A DNA stretch of 64,000 nucleotides from JAXMCK01 sp046349395 (GCA_046349395.1 JAXMCK010000011.1:1-64000), one strand, 5' to 3'. Positions 25,788 through 34,351 are shown, counted from the first letter of the stretch. Translations and numbers: made by a program. Notes: generated from the letters alone by a model not told the origin.

Positions 25788-26675
25788 TCAGTGCACGCCT
25801 TCGCGCTTGAGCTGGGTCTCGAGCACCTCGATCTTCACCTCGAGGTCGAGCTTGTCGTCCCTTTTCAGGACTTCTTCCTGTTCCTTGAACACCTGTTCGA
25901 CCGTGTCGAGCACGCGCTGGAAGTTCCCGGCGAGTTCGGTGTCGCTGATGTCGTGCTGCTGCTCGCTGTATTTCGCGACCACGTCCCGCGTGCCGTCGAG
26001 ATAGGTCACGAGGAACCGCCGTGCGCGCGACAGGTCGCGAGGCTGCTTCTCCAGCATGCCCATGATGACCCGCGCCTGGGCCGTGATCCGCCCGACCCGC
26101 TCGCGCAACTCGCGTGAGCGCAGTCCACCGGAGGCGGCCTCGATCCCCGCGATCTTGCGGTTGGCCTCCTCGATCGCCTCGACGACGTCGCGGCTGCGCA
26201 TGCCGGCCTTCTCGGCCGCTGCCGCCACGGCCGCCCGATCGATCTTCGGATCGGTGCCGTAGGCCATCCAGGTGCCGAGTGCGGCCAGGGCCGCGAACAC
26301 GACCGAGAGGCCGATGCCGCCGAAGGTCGAGAGCAGGCTGACCACCAATGCGGCCACTGCCGTGAGCAGCGTGGCGATCAGCTTGTAGGGAGTCGGGTTG
26401 GCGGCGATCGTCCGCCCGAACAGGTCGGCCTCCTGCTCCATGCCCTTGCTCATGACCGAGCTGGCGACGAACAGCAGCACGATGCCCGCAATCAGGCCGG
26501 CGACCTCGGTGAAGTAGCCCGAGAAGAGGCGGAGGAAGAGCGGCCAGATGAGGAAGATGCCGACGACCCGCAGCGTCCAGGCGGTGGTCGAGGCACGCGG
26601 GCGCATGCCACCGGTCCCGCCGGCATTGGTGCCGATACGGCGCGAAACGGGCTGCGAAGGGCGGTTCGAGGCCAC
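25788..26675 (-). CDS. XpaC-like (5-bromo-4-chloroindolyl phosphate hydrolysis) protein
   Basis: 295 aa from a GTG start. A polar N-terminus is followed by hydrophobic helices at ~30-75 and ~95-135 and a helical C-terminal domain containing ARVIMGMLEKQPRDLSRARRFLVTYLDGTRDVVAKY, the XpaC family signature. XpaC is known as the partner of TelA in B. subtilis and others; its name reflects a phenotype, not a proven phosphatase activity. It is the first large gene of the operon, after a probable mini-protein. Confidence 0.85.
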   Translation of the reverse strand: MASNRPSQPVSRRIGTNAGGTGGMRPRASTTAWTLRVVGIFLIWPLFLRLFSGYFTEVAGLIAGIVLLFVASSVMSKGMEQEADLFGRTIAANPTPYKLIATLLTAVAALVVSLLSTFGGIGLSVVFAALAALGTWMAYGTDPKIDRAAVAAAAEKAGMRSRDVVEAIEEANRKIAGIEAASGGLRSRELRERVGRITAQARVIMGMLEKQPRDLSRARRFLVTYLDGTRDVVAKYSEQQHDISDTELAGNFQRVLDTVEQVFKEQEEVLKRDDKLDLEVKIEVLETQLKREGVH

Positions 26676-26678
26676 CTC

Positions 26679-26792
26679 TCAGCCCGCCACCATCGTCCAC
26701 ATCGCCCCGCCCACGGCCTTCAGGGTGAGGATGCCGAACACGGCCACGAGGATCAGAACGCCGGCGGCACTACGCACGCTGGTTTCGCCCAA
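26679..26792 (-). CDS. Probable 37-aa membrane mini-protein at the head of the XpaC/TelA operon
   Basis: The minus-strand frame starts at TTG (26790-26792) with GGGAGG 8 bp upstream, a near-ideal ribosome binding site. It encodes one membrane helix (AAGVLILVAVFGILTLKAV) followed by GGAMWTMVAG and a stop 3 bp before the XpaC start. Such a length, spacing and hydrophobic pattern fit a small translated leader or accessory membrane peptide. No family is recognised. Confidence 0.5.
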   Translation of the reverse strand: MGETSVRSAAGVLILVAVFGILTLKAVGGAMWTMVAG

Positions 26793-26867
26793 AGGAATCC
26801 CCTCCCAAGGGGCGGGCGGATAGGCCGCACCGTCCCCGATTGAGGGTGGTCATGTAGCCGATGAGCT

Positions 26868-28214
26868 GTGGCAGGCAAGCGACAAACGCATGAGACCTGC
26901 CGCCGGCGCGCCCCTACGATTGGCGCCGGGACCGCCGGAAGCCTAGCAACGGCCTGTTCCGGGGAGGCGAAGGGCCCGGCCTTGCTGAAGTACTACGGGG
27001 CGGTCGTGGCCGTCGTGGCCGGTGCCACGCTGATCCAGCTCGCCAACAGCTTCTACAGCGTGCTGCTGCCCTTGGCCCTGGCCGAGCGCGGGGCCTCGGG
27101 CTTCCTCGCCGGGCTCGTCGCGTCGGCGTTCGGCGGCGGTTTCTTCGTCGGCTGCTTCTACACCGAGCGCCTGATCCGGGCCGTCGGCCACATCCGGGCC
27201 TTCGCCGCGCTGGCGTCCATCGCGTCGATCCTGGGCCTGCTCTTCTCGATGACGAACCTGGCGGCGGTCTGGATCCTGCTCCGGCTCGTCACCGGCTTCT
27301 GCTATGCGGGCCTCTCCACCGCGATCGAAGGCTGGCTGGCGGCCGCCACGCCCTCGGCGGTGCGCGGTGGCGTCCTCGCCTTCTATCTGGTCGGCAATCG
27401 CGTCGCGAGCATCCTCGGCCAGCAGTTGCTGGGCCACGTCACGGCGGCGATGAACACCTGGTTCGTCCTCGGCGGAGCCGCCTACGCCGCCGCCGTGGTC
27501 CCCGTCGCCTTGAACCGGACGCACGCCCCGCCCCCGCCGACCGGCAACCGCATCCGTCTCCTCGCTCTTGCCCGCATCGCGCCCGCCGCCGTCGCCGGCT
27601 GCATCGCGACGGGCCTCGTCAACAGTGCCCTCGCCGGCCTCCTGCCGGTCTGGGGCACCCGCCTCGGCCTCTCGACCGCCACGATCGTCACCTTCCTCAG
27701 CCTCACTCATGTCGGCGGCATGTGCCTGCAATGGCCCATCGGCCGGCTCTCCGACGGCATCGACCGGCGCCTCGTCCTCGCCGGCACAGCCGGTGCGCTG
27801 GCGCTGGTCTCCACCGTCGTGATCCTGGCCGAGGGCGGCCCGCACTGGCTTCTCGGCATCGCCTTCCTGCTCTGGGGCGGCTGCGCCATGTCCTTCTACG
27901 CCGTCTCCGTCGCCCATGCCGGCGACCTCGTGCAGCCGGAGCAGATGGTGGGCGTGGCCAGCGGCTGCCTGCTGGTCTGGTCGGCCGGCAGCATGCTGGG
28001 CCCGCTGCTGGCGGCTCCGCTGCTCGACCATGTCGGGCCGTCGGGCCTCTTCCTGTTCCTCGCCGGGATCAGCGCTTCCCTGGCTGTCTTCGTCCTCTGG
28101 CGGAGGACGCAGCGCAGCGCCGGCACGCCACCTTTGCACGCCGCACTCGCCGATGGCTTGACGAGCCCTGCCGGATCGTCGTCCTTGCCCGGCAACCAGG
28201 GAGAGCGGCCATGA
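26868..28214 (+). CDS. Major facilitator superfamily transporter (YcaD-like)
   Basis: 448 aa from the first in-frame start, but the true start may be TTG 26982, after which the membrane region begins (LLKYYGAVVAVVAGATLIQLAN); the ~38 residues before it are Arg/Ala-rich and unlike a membrane protein. Twelve membrane helices are visible. The motif-A region between helices 2 and 3 reads GGGFFVGCFYTERLIRAVGHIRAF, and the second-half equivalent is WPIGRLSDGIDRRLVLA, typical of the YcaD/YfkF branch of MFS. The substrate is unknown. Its stop overlaps the aldo/keto reductase start (ATGA). Confidence 0.85.
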   Translation: MAGKRQTHETCRRRAPTIGAGTAGSLATACSGEAKGPALLKYYGAVVAVVAGATLIQLANSFYSVLLPLALAERGASGFLAGLVASAFGGGFFVGCFYTERLIRAVGHIRAFAALASIASILGLLFSMTNLAAVWILLRLVTGFCYAGLSTAIEGWLAAATPSAVRGGVLAFYLVGNRVASILGQQLLGHVTAAMNTWFVLGGAAYAAAVVPVALNRTHAPPPPTGNRIRLLALARIAPAAVAGCIATGLVNSALAGLLPVWGTRLGLSTATIVTFLSLTHVGGMCLQWPIGRLSDGIDRRLVLAGTAGALALVSTVVILAEGGPHWLLGIAFLLWGGCAMSFYAVSVAHAGDLVQPEQMVGVASGCLLVWSAGSMLGPLLAAPLLDHVGPSGLFLFLAGISASLAVFVLWRRTQRSAGTPPLHAALADGLTSPAGSSSLPGNQGERP

Positions 28215-29242
28215 TGCGTGTCACGGACAAGCGCAAGCTCGGCAAGTCGGGAGTCGAGGTTCCCGTCATCGGCTTCGGCGGGGCGCCGCTGGGCAATCTC
28301 TACACCGAGTTCTCCGACGAGGACGCGCGTGCCGCCGTCCGCGCCGCCTACGACGCCGGCATGCGCCTGTTCGACACCGCCCCGCTCTACGGCTTCGGTC
28401 TCTCGGAGCACCGTATCGGCGAGGCGCTGCGCTGGCAGGATCGCGACAGCTACGTGCTCTCGACCAAGATCGGCCGCCTGCTCGTGCCGGCGACCTCCGA
28501 GGAGGCCCACGCCGAGGCCGGCCTGTTCAAGAAGATCCTGCCGTTCCGCGGGGTCTACGATTACGGCTACGACGCCGTCATGCGCTCGCTGGAGGCGAGC
28601 CTGCAGCGGCTCGGCACCTACCGGGTCGACGTGCTCCTCATCCACGACGTCGACGTCTGGACCCACGGCAGCGAGGAGGCCCGCCTCCAGCGCTTCAAGG
28701 AGGTCATGAACGGCGGCTACCGCGCCATGGTCGAGCTGCGCGAGCAGGGTGTGGTCAAGGCGATCGGCGCCGGGATCAACGAGATCCAGGCCTGCGAGGA
28801 CTTCGCCCGTGCCGGCGATTTCGACTGCTTCCTGCTGGCCGGCCGCTACACGCTGCTCGAGCAGAACGCCCTCGACACGCTGCTGCCCTACTGCTCCGAG
28901 AAGAACATCTCGCTGCTGATCGGCGGGCCCTACAACACGGGCATCCTGGCGACGGGTGCGGTCCCCGGCGCCTACTACAACTACGCTCCCGCCAAGGAGG
29001 ACGTGCTGGAGCGCGTCCGCAGGATCGAGGCGGTCTGCAAGCGCCACGACGTGAAGCTGCCCTCGGCGGCCCTGCAGTTCCCGCTGGGCCACCGGAACGT
29101 GGCGACGCTCATCCCGGGTGCCCGCAACCCGCAGGAGATCTCGCAGAACAAGGCGACCTTCGAGGTCGCTATCCCGGCCGACCTCTGGGCCGAGCTGAAG
29201 CGCGAAGGCCTGCTGCGCGAGGACGCCCCGACCCCCAGCTGA
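28211..29242 (+). CDS. Aldo/keto reductase, D-threo-aldose 1-dehydrogenase type
   Basis: 343 aa. AKR catalytic residues are visible: the Asp in LFDTAPLYG with the active-site Tyr, the Lys in LSTKIGR, and the His in LLIHDVDVW. The C-terminal LQFPLGHRNVATLIPGARNPQEI is the NADP-binding part. The FGGAPLGNLY start and the long insertion after the Lys (VPATSEEAHAEAGLFKKIL) are typical of the D-threo-aldose/pyridoxal 4-dehydrogenase group. It starts on an ATG overlapping the MFS stop; the adjacent ATG at 28214 is equally possible. Transporter and oxidoreductase may act on the same sugar-like substrate. Confidence 0.88.
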   Translation: MMRVTDKRKLGKSGVEVPVIGFGGAPLGNLYTEFSDEDARAAVRAAYDAGMRLFDTAPLYGFGLSEHRIGEALRWQDRDSYVLSTKIGRLLVPATSEEAHAEAGLFKKILPFRGVYDYGYDAVMRSLEASLQRLGTYRVDVLLIHDVDVWTHGSEEARLQRFKEVMNGGYRAMVELREQGVVKAIGAGINEIQACEDFARAGDFDCFLLAGRYTLLEQNALDTLLPYCSEKNISLLIGGPYNTGILATGAVPGAYYNYAPAKEDVLERVRRIEAVCKRHDVKLPSAALQFPLGHRNVATLIPGARNPQEISQNKATFEVAIPADLWAELKREGLLREDAPTPS

Positions 29243-29258
29243 GCGGGTACGGGAACTT

Positions 29259-29576
29259 CTACTGGGTCGGGAACAGCCCCGGCGTCTGGTCGTCCTGCGC
29301 CTGCCCGACGCCGGCCAGCGCACTGGCCGTGCCCAGGTCCTGGGACGGGGCGGCCACGGTCGAGGCGGACCCGTCGGGCTGGCCCAGCGGGGTCGGCGTC
29401 TTGCCGCTGAGGGCCAGCGTGCCGCCGCTGCCCGCACCCAGATAGTTCATCAGTCCCTGGGTGCCGTCTCCGCCGCCGGACAGGGAAGGCATCGGCTGCG
29501 TCACCGTCTGGGCATGGGCCGCGCACGCAAGGAAGAGCACGCCGGCCAACAGGCCAACGCCGATCGCTTTGGGCAT
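29259..29576 (-). CDS. Small secreted low-complexity protein, hypothetical
   Basis: 105 aa. The N-terminus MPKAIGVGLLAGVLFLACA is a signal peptide, with cleavage probably after AHA. The mature part is rich in Gly, Ser, Thr, Pro and Gln with no predicted fold and no cysteines after the signal. The cysteine in LACAAHA is not a good lipobox. No family is recognised. It converges on the aldo/keto reductase gene. Confidence 0.6.
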   Translation of the reverse strand: MPKAIGVGLLAGVLFLACAAHAQTVTQPMPSLSGGGDGTQGLMNYLGAGSGGTLALSGKTPTPLGQPDGSASTVAAPSQDLGTASALAGVGQAQDDQTPGLFPTQ

Positions 29577-29757
29577 GTTTTCTGCTCCGGTGCATTGCCG
29601 GTGCGATGGTCCGAGGTGGCAGGTCAGGACCCCGGTCCTCGCGTGGGTAGCGTTAGCTGCAGGCTTCCTAGGTTTGCAAGCGCTATCGACGCTCGGCGAG
29701 CAGGCGAACTTTAACCATCAATCCTTGCTTGTATTGGGCTGTCCGAAGTTCGCGTAC

Positions 29758-30882
29758 TCAGGGACCGCAGCGGTACACTTCGTGGCCTGCGACATATGTT
29801 CTGTGCACCAGAGCCACGTCCGGATCCGACGCATCGATCACCACGAGATCGGCCCGTCGCCCGATCGCGATGGCACCCCGATCATCGCGCCCGGACGCCG
29901 CGGCGGGATTGCCCGAGACGAGCGCCCAGGCCTCGTGCAGGTCGAGCAAGCCACGCCTTGCGAGGCTGAACGGCGCCTGCAGCAGAGCAGGGTAGAAATA
30001 GTCGGACGCCAAGACCGTGCAGACCCCGGCCTCGATCGCTTCGGTCGCCGACAAGGCCCCTAAATGACTGCGCCCACGCAGGGCATTCGGCGCGCCCATG
30101 ACGACGGCGTCACCCGCCGCCCGCGCCGCCTGCGCCGTCGCCAGCGTCTTCGGGAACTCGGCGACATGGCTGCCGAGGTCGCGATAGCTCGCCCGTTCCT
30201 CCGGATCCTCGTCGTCGTGTGACAGGATCGGCAGACCCACCTCGCGCGCAGCCGCCGCCAGCCGGCGCATGGCGGCGTCGACCTCCGGTGCCCGGGCGTG
30301 GACGGTTCTGACCAGATCGTTGAACTGCGCCAGCGGCACTCCGGCCCGGATCGCCGCCCCGAGATTGCCCGTCGGCTTCGCCGCCGCCGCGGCCATCCCC
30401 GGCGTATGGTCGTTCAGCGCCAGGAGATCGACCTTCCCCTCGCGGATCAGGTCGATCGCTGGCTCCAGCCCGTCGAGGTTGAAGGTCTCGAAGCGCAGGT
30501 GCCAGCGATGGTCGCCGCCCAGCTTCGGCCGCAGCCGGTCCAGTGCTTCGATCAGCGACCGCCCGGTGTTCGGGCTGCGCAGCCCCGGCTCCCAGGACCA
30601 GGTGAGCCCGTGGAAGGCCGTGGTGATCCCGTTCGCCAGCAGCTGCCGGTCGCTGTCGACGAGCCCCATGGCGAGATCGAACAGCACGCCCGGCCGCGGC
30701 ATGATCTGCCGCTCGAACGCGTCGCCGTGGATATCGACGAGCCCCGGTGCGAGCAGCAGGTCGCCCAGATCCTCGCCGTCCCCCGGCGGTCCGATCTCCG
30801 CGATGAGGCCGTCGGCGATCGTCACCGTGGCCGGCACGACGCCCGCGTCGGGCAGGAGAGTACGGCGGCTGGTCAGCTTCAT
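29758..30882 (-). CDS. phnM: PhnM-like alpha-D-ribose 1-methylphosphonate 5-triphosphate diphosphatase
   Basis: 374 aa from ATG 30882. The amidohydrolase metal site is as in PhnM: APGLVDIHGDAFERQIMPRPG near residue 60 is the family signature (one His kept, the second replaced by Asp-Ala-Phe-Glu), with LRFETFNLDGL, ALNDHTPG, LSHDDED and VLASDYFYPALLQAPF following. PhnM acts in C-P lyase phosphonate breakdown, removing pyrophosphate after ribose attachment. No other phn genes are in the window, so it may be an orphan or a relative with another substrate. A PbfA-like gene at 1.8 kb is the only other phosphonate hint. Confidence 0.85.
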   Translation of the reverse strand: MKLTSRRTLLPDAGVVPATVTIADGLIAEIGPPGDGEDLGDLLLAPGLVDIHGDAFERQIMPRPGVLFDLAMGLVDSDRQLLANGITTAFHGLTWSWEPGLRSPNTGRSLIEALDRLRPKLGGDHRWHLRFETFNLDGLEPAIDLIREGKVDLLALNDHTPGMAAAAAKPTGNLGAAIRAGVPLAQFNDLVRTVHARAPEVDAAMRRLAAAAREVGLPILSHDDEDPEERASYRDLGSHVAEFPKTLATAQAARAAGDAVVMGAPNALRGRSHLGALSATEAIEAGVCTVLASDYFYPALLQAPFSLARRGLLDLHEAWALVSGNPAAASGRDDRGAIAIGRRADLVVIDASDPDVALVHRTYVAGHEVYRCGP

Positions 30883-30988
30883 GGGGTAGCTTCCGCTAGA
30901 ACGCCTGTCCGATCTGCAGGATTGCACGGCGTGCCGCGCTTCGATGCCGATTGCCGCCCGTCACCGCCGATGGCAGACGGCAACCGGC

Positions 30989-31906
30989 ATGGCGAACAAG
31001 GCGGAGCAGCACGGCGGCGGCCACGACCTGACGGCGATCGGCCTCGTCCTCCTGGCCGGCCTGCTGTTCGTCTCGATGAACACCTGCGTCAAGCTGGCGA
31101 CGCCCGTGTACGGCACGGGCATGCTGCTCTGGGCGCGGTATTTCTTCCACGTCGCCATCGTCGTCCTCATCTTCCCGAACCGCGTGACGCAGTTGCTGCG
31201 CCAGCCCCAGCTGAAGGTGCAGATCGCCCGCTCCGTCCTGCTGCTGCTCTCGACCTGCACGAGCTTCCTCGCCCTCTCCCTCATGCCAATCGGCCAGGTC
31301 GCCGCGATCACCTTCTCGACCCCCCTCATCGTCGCCGCCCTCGCCGTCGCGATGTTGAAAGAGCACGTCTCGTGGCGCCGCTGGGCCGTCATCCTGGTGG
31401 GCTTCCTCGGCACGCTGCTCGTCGTGCACCCGGGCTCCGGCGACTTCAACCTCGGCGCCCTGGCGGCCCTCGCCTGCGCCTTCGTCTACGCCCTCTATCA
31501 GGTCAGCACGCGGATGGTCCGCGAGGCCGAGCCGATCGTCACCCTGCTCTTCGGCGGCCTCGTCGGCATGGTGGTGATCAGCCTCGCCGCACCGCTGTTC
31601 TGGCGCTGGCCGACGCCCTCCGGGTGGGCGATCCTGGTCCTGATCGGCCTGCTCGGTGCCGTCGGCCATCTCTGCATGATCATGGCCCTGCAGCGCGGCG
31701 AGGCCTCGCGGATCAGCCCCTACACCTACGCCCAGCTGCTCTGGGCGACGCTGTCCGGCCTTCTCGTCTTCGGCGATGTGCCGAACGCCCTGACGCTCGC
31801 CGGGGCCGCCGTGATCGTCGCCTGCGGCCTCTACATCCGCCGCCTCGACCGGGCCGAGCGCCGCTACGTCTCGTCGGGGGCCGCCGCCGAGACCAGCCGG
31901 CGATAG
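30989..31906 (+). CDS. DMT superfamily (EamA) transporter
   Basis: 305 aa from ATG 30989; a start 45 bp upstream is possible. Ten membrane helices form two EamA repeats. Landmarks are MNTCVKLATPVYG in helix 1-2, LALSLMPIGQVAAITFSTPLIVAALA at the end of the first repeat, and LQRGEASRISPYTYAQLLWATLSGLLVFGDVP in the second. These are drug/metabolite exporters of unknown substrate. The last coding bases overlap the end of the convergent cbpM gene by 43 bp. Confidence 0.88.
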   Translation: MANKAEQHGGGHDLTAIGLVLLAGLLFVSMNTCVKLATPVYGTGMLLWARYFFHVAIVVLIFPNRVTQLLRQPQLKVQIARSVLLLLSTCTSFLALSLMPIGQVAAITFSTPLIVAALAVAMLKEHVSWRRWAVILVGFLGTLLVVHPGSGDFNLGALAALACAFVYALYQVSTRMVREAEPIVTLLFGGLVGMVVISLAAPLFWRWPTPSGWAILVLIGLLGAVGHLCMIMALQRGEASRISPYTYAQLLWATLSGLLVFGDVPNALTLAGAAVIVACGLYIRRLDRAERRYVSSGAAAETSRR

Positions 31907-32211
31907 TGCTCCAGCACCGCCTTGTGCTCGGCCTCCGAGCGCGCCAGCACCGCATCGACCAGAGCGCGCATCCGCCGCCGCGTGTCGTAGAGCTGGTCCA
32001 TGAGCGAAAGCACCACCGGCACCGCCTCCTCGTCCAGCGCCAGGTCGTGGCGCAGGTCGGCCAGGAGATGCACGCGGGCCACGTCGACGTCGCGGAAGGC
32101 GGGCTCGCCGGCCGTCTGCGGCGGGCGCACCCACTCGGCCGCTATCCAGGCCCGGATTTCGGTGACCTCGACGCAGCCGAGCTCGCGGCAGACCTCCTCG
32201 ATGGTCTTCAT
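31864..32211 (-). CDS. cbpM: CbpM, modulator of the DnaJ-like chaperone CbpA
   Basis: 115 aa. The MerR-like helical N-terminus (VCRELGCVEVTEIRAWIAAEWVRP) and the following DVDVARVHLLADLRHDLALDEEAVPVVLSLMDQLYDTRRR match CbpM, which binds the J-domain of CbpA and blocks its co-chaperone action. The start overlaps the cbpA stop by one base, so the pair is translationally coupled, the standard arrangement. Confidence 0.9.
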   Translation of the reverse strand: MKTIEEVCRELGCVEVTEIRAWIAAEWVRPPQTAGEPAFRDVDVARVHLLADLRHDLALDEEAVPVVLSLMDQLYDTRRRMRALVDAVLARSEAEHKAVLEHYRRLVSAAAPDET

Positions 32212-33152
32212 CAGCCGACCTCCCGCATCAGGTCGAGACGTGGATCATAGGCGTGGTCCGGCGCCCATTTGGCGATGGCCGCCTCCAGCTCCGGATCCGG
32301 CCGCGGCGGCAGCACCACCTTCAAGGTCACGTACTGGTCGCCCGCCGGCTCGCCCCGCTTGCCCGGCATGCCCTTGCCCTTGAGGCGAAGGGTGCCCCCG
32401 GTGTTGGAGCCCTTGGGGATCGTCATCGCCACGTTGCCGGTCAGCGTGGGTACCGTCACCTTGCCGCCCAACACCGCCTCGCCGAGGCTGATCGGCAGCT
32501 CGATGTGGATGTTGCCGTCCTTGCGCTTGAACACCGGATGCTCGCGGATCCGGATCTCGACGAAGGCATCGCCCGGCTCGCCATCGCCGAAGCCTTCCCC
32601 GCCCATGCCCTTGAGGCGCAGCGTCTGCTGGTCCTCCACACCGGCCGGTAGGTTGAGGTCGATCGTCCGCCCGCCGGGCAGCGTCACCGTGCGCTTGCCG
32701 CCCAGCACCGCGTCCTTGAGGTCGATCTCGTAGGTGAGCGAGAGGTCCGGCCCCTTCATCTTGAAGCCGCGCGCACCGCCGCCCGCACCGCCGCGGCCGG
32801 CCCGCCCGCCGAACAGGTCGCTGAACACCGAGCCGAGATCCGCCTCCTCGCCGAAGATCTCGCTCGTCCCGTAGACGTTGCCCTCCGGCCCTTCGCCGTA
32901 CTGCCGGTAGAACCCGCGCGGTGGCCGCTCCGCCCCGCTGGCGTCGATCTCGCCCTTGTCGAAACGCTTCTTCTTCTCCTCGTCGCCCAGGATGTCGTAG
33001 GCGCCGGAGATTTCCTTGAAGCGCTCCTCGGCCGCCTTGTCGCCCGGGTGCAGGTCGGGATGGCTCGACTTCGCCAGCTTGCGGTAGGCCTTGCGGATGT
33101 CCTCGGCCGAGGCGGTCTTGGCCACACCCAGTATGTCGTAGGGATCACGCAT
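32211..33152 (-). CDS. cbpA: CbpA-type DnaJ co-chaperone
   Basis: 313 aa. The J-domain (residues ~1-70) has the HPD motif in AKSSHPDLHPGD and the AYDILGDEEKKKRFD end. A Gly-rich linker with FSDLFGGRAGRGG follows, then the two C-terminal substrate-binding beta domains (LTYEIDLKDAVLGGKRTVTLP; IHIELPISLGEAVLGGKVTVP). There is no zinc finger, which separates it from DnaJ. It stimulates DnaK ATPase in the cytoplasm. The cbpM gene overlaps its 3' end. Confidence 0.93.
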   Translation of the reverse strand: MRDPYDILGVAKTASAEDIRKAYRKLAKSSHPDLHPGDKAAEERFKEISGAYDILGDEEKKKRFDKGEIDASGAERPPRGFYRQYGEGPEGNVYGTSEIFGEEADLGSVFSDLFGGRAGRGGAGGGARGFKMKGPDLSLTYEIDLKDAVLGGKRTVTLPGGRTIDLNLPAGVEDQQTLRLKGMGGEGFGDGEPGDAFVEIRIREHPVFKRKDGNIHIELPISLGEAVLGGKVTVPTLTGNVAMTIPKGSNTGGTLRLKGKGMPGKRGEPAGDQYVTLKVVLPPRPDPELEAAIAKWAPDHAYDPRLDLMREVG

Positions 33153-33281
33153 CGCGGCTGCAGGTCCTTCGGTCGGCGGCTGTGGGCTTAGTCCAGGGCC
33201 GGCGGCCGATGCAACGCCCCTTGGCGGCGGCCCATGTCGATGTAATTCTCGTTATCCGTTGACCAGCCTGGAGGACTCGAC

Positions 33282-33443
33282 ATGCGCTTTCTTGCCCTTG
33301 CCGCCGTCGCCGGACTGCTGATGGCCGGCACCGCCAATGCCTGCCAGTACGGCGTGACCGCCAGCAACCAGAAGCCGCTGGTTGTGGCGAAGCAGCAGAA
33401 CCCGCAGACGCCGATCCCGCCCGCCCAGAAGACCAACGGCTGA
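33282..33443 (+). CDS. Small secreted protein, hypothetical
   Basis: 53 aa. MRFLALAAVAGLLMAGTANA is a signal peptide with a standard cleavage site; the mature peptide of ~33 residues begins CQYGVTASNQKP and is Gln/Pro-rich. The ribosome binding site GGAGG lies 7 bp before the ATG, and a strong terminator follows 17 bp after the stop. The single-gene unit with its own terminator makes expression likely. Because Cys follows the cleavage site directly, a lipoprotein is conceivable, but the lipobox (TANAC) is poor. Confidence 0.65.
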   Translation: MRFLALAAVAGLLMAGTANACQYGVTASNQKPLVVAKQQNPQTPIPPAQKTNG

Positions 33444-33460
33444 TCACCGCCGATTGTCGC

Positions 33461-33494
33461 AGGCCGGCATCCCATAGGGGTGCCGGCCTTTTTG
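33461..33494 (+). terminator. Rho-independent terminator
   Basis: AGGCCGGCA(T)CCC pairs with GGGTGCCGGCCT around an ATAG loop, and the right arm runs into TTTTT. One unpaired T lies in the left arm. It ends the transcript of the small secreted protein gene at 33282. Confidence 0.88.
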
Positions 33495-33547
33495 CGTTCT
33501 GACGGCGCCGGTATGGTCGCCCGAGAGAACAGGCGGGGGCGTTCAAC

Positions 33548-34339
33548 GTGCACATCGGACTGATCGGCCAGCGCGGCAGCCTGCTGGGGTGGACCCGCGA
33601 GGCGGGGCTCTCCCCCGTCGTCCATGCTCCCGACGCGGCGCGCCGCAAGGTGCTGGCGGCTTCGGGTGTCACCGTGGTCGAGGCCTATCCCGAGTATCTC
33701 GAAGCGATGGAAGGCCCGCGCGTCTACCTGCTCGACGTTGAGCCCGGTGAGACGGTCGACGCCACCATCGACGAGGCCTACGTCACCATGGAGCCGGGTG
33801 ACGTCGTCCTCGACATGACCGGCAGCTACTGGGGCGACACGCTCCGCCGCTATCGGCGCATGCGCCACCGCTCGCTCTTCTACATCGACCTCGCCATGGT
33901 CGGTCCCACCTCCGACCGCCGCCTCCTGGCCGGCGGCGACGAGCGCGCCTTCCAGGTCGCCGGGCCGGTGCTCGACAAGCTCGCCGGTCCTTCGGGCCTC
34001 GTCCGCTCCGGGGCGGCCGGCTCGGCGCACTACGCGCTGATGGTGGCGGATGCTGTCCGTACCACCGTGGCGCATGCGCTGAGCGAGGCGCACCAGCTGC
34101 TCGAAGCCTACCCCTCGCCGCTCGAGGTGCCCGAGGTGGTGGCGGCCTTGGCCGGACCCACCGAGCCCGCGGGCACCCGCGCCCCCTGGCTGCTCGACGA
34201 TGCCGTCCGCCTGGAGGCCGCCATCCCCCTCCTGGCGCAGGCGGTCATGCTGGAGCTGGGTGTGGCCCTCGACGAGCACCGCTCGGAGCCCCCGCCGCCC
34301 AGGGTCGGCGGCTTCGTCCACCCCGACGACATCCTCTAG
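33548..34339 (+). CDS. Divergent 6PGDH/3-hydroxyisobutyrate dehydrogenase-like NAD(P)-binding protein
   Basis: 263 aa from a GTG start. The Rossmann start is shortened (IGLIGQRGSLLG instead of GxGxxG), followed by VEAYPEYLEAMEGPRVYLLDVEPGETVDATIDEAYVTMEPGDVVLDMTGSYWGDT, resembling the segment in decarboxylating 6-phosphogluconate dehydrogenase relatives where the cofactor domain ends. FYIDLAMVGPTSDRRLLAGG matches the substrate-site block. The C-terminal helical domain is short. The activity is uncertain because the classical catalytic Lys is not evident. It is followed after 12 bp by an aldo/keto reductase gene, so a two-gene operon is likely. Confidence 0.65.
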   Translation: MHIGLIGQRGSLLGWTREAGLSPVVHAPDAARRKVLAASGVTVVEAYPEYLEAMEGPRVYLLDVEPGETVDATIDEAYVTMEPGDVVLDMTGSYWGDTLRRYRRMRHRSLFYIDLAMVGPTSDRRLLAGGDERAFQVAGPVLDKLAGPSGLVRSGAAGSAHYALMVADAVRTTVAHALSEAHQLLEAYPSPLEVPEVVAALAGPTEPAGTRAPWLLDDAVRLEAAIPLLAQAVMLELGVALDEHRSEPPPPRVGGFVHPDDIL

Positions 34340-34351
34340 GAGACCTCCCGC

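Noticed and set aside
30298..32250. 650-codon plus-strand frame across phnM, the DMT transporter and cbpM
   Set aside because: It crosses three genes with good motifs and is Arg/Pro-rich throughout.
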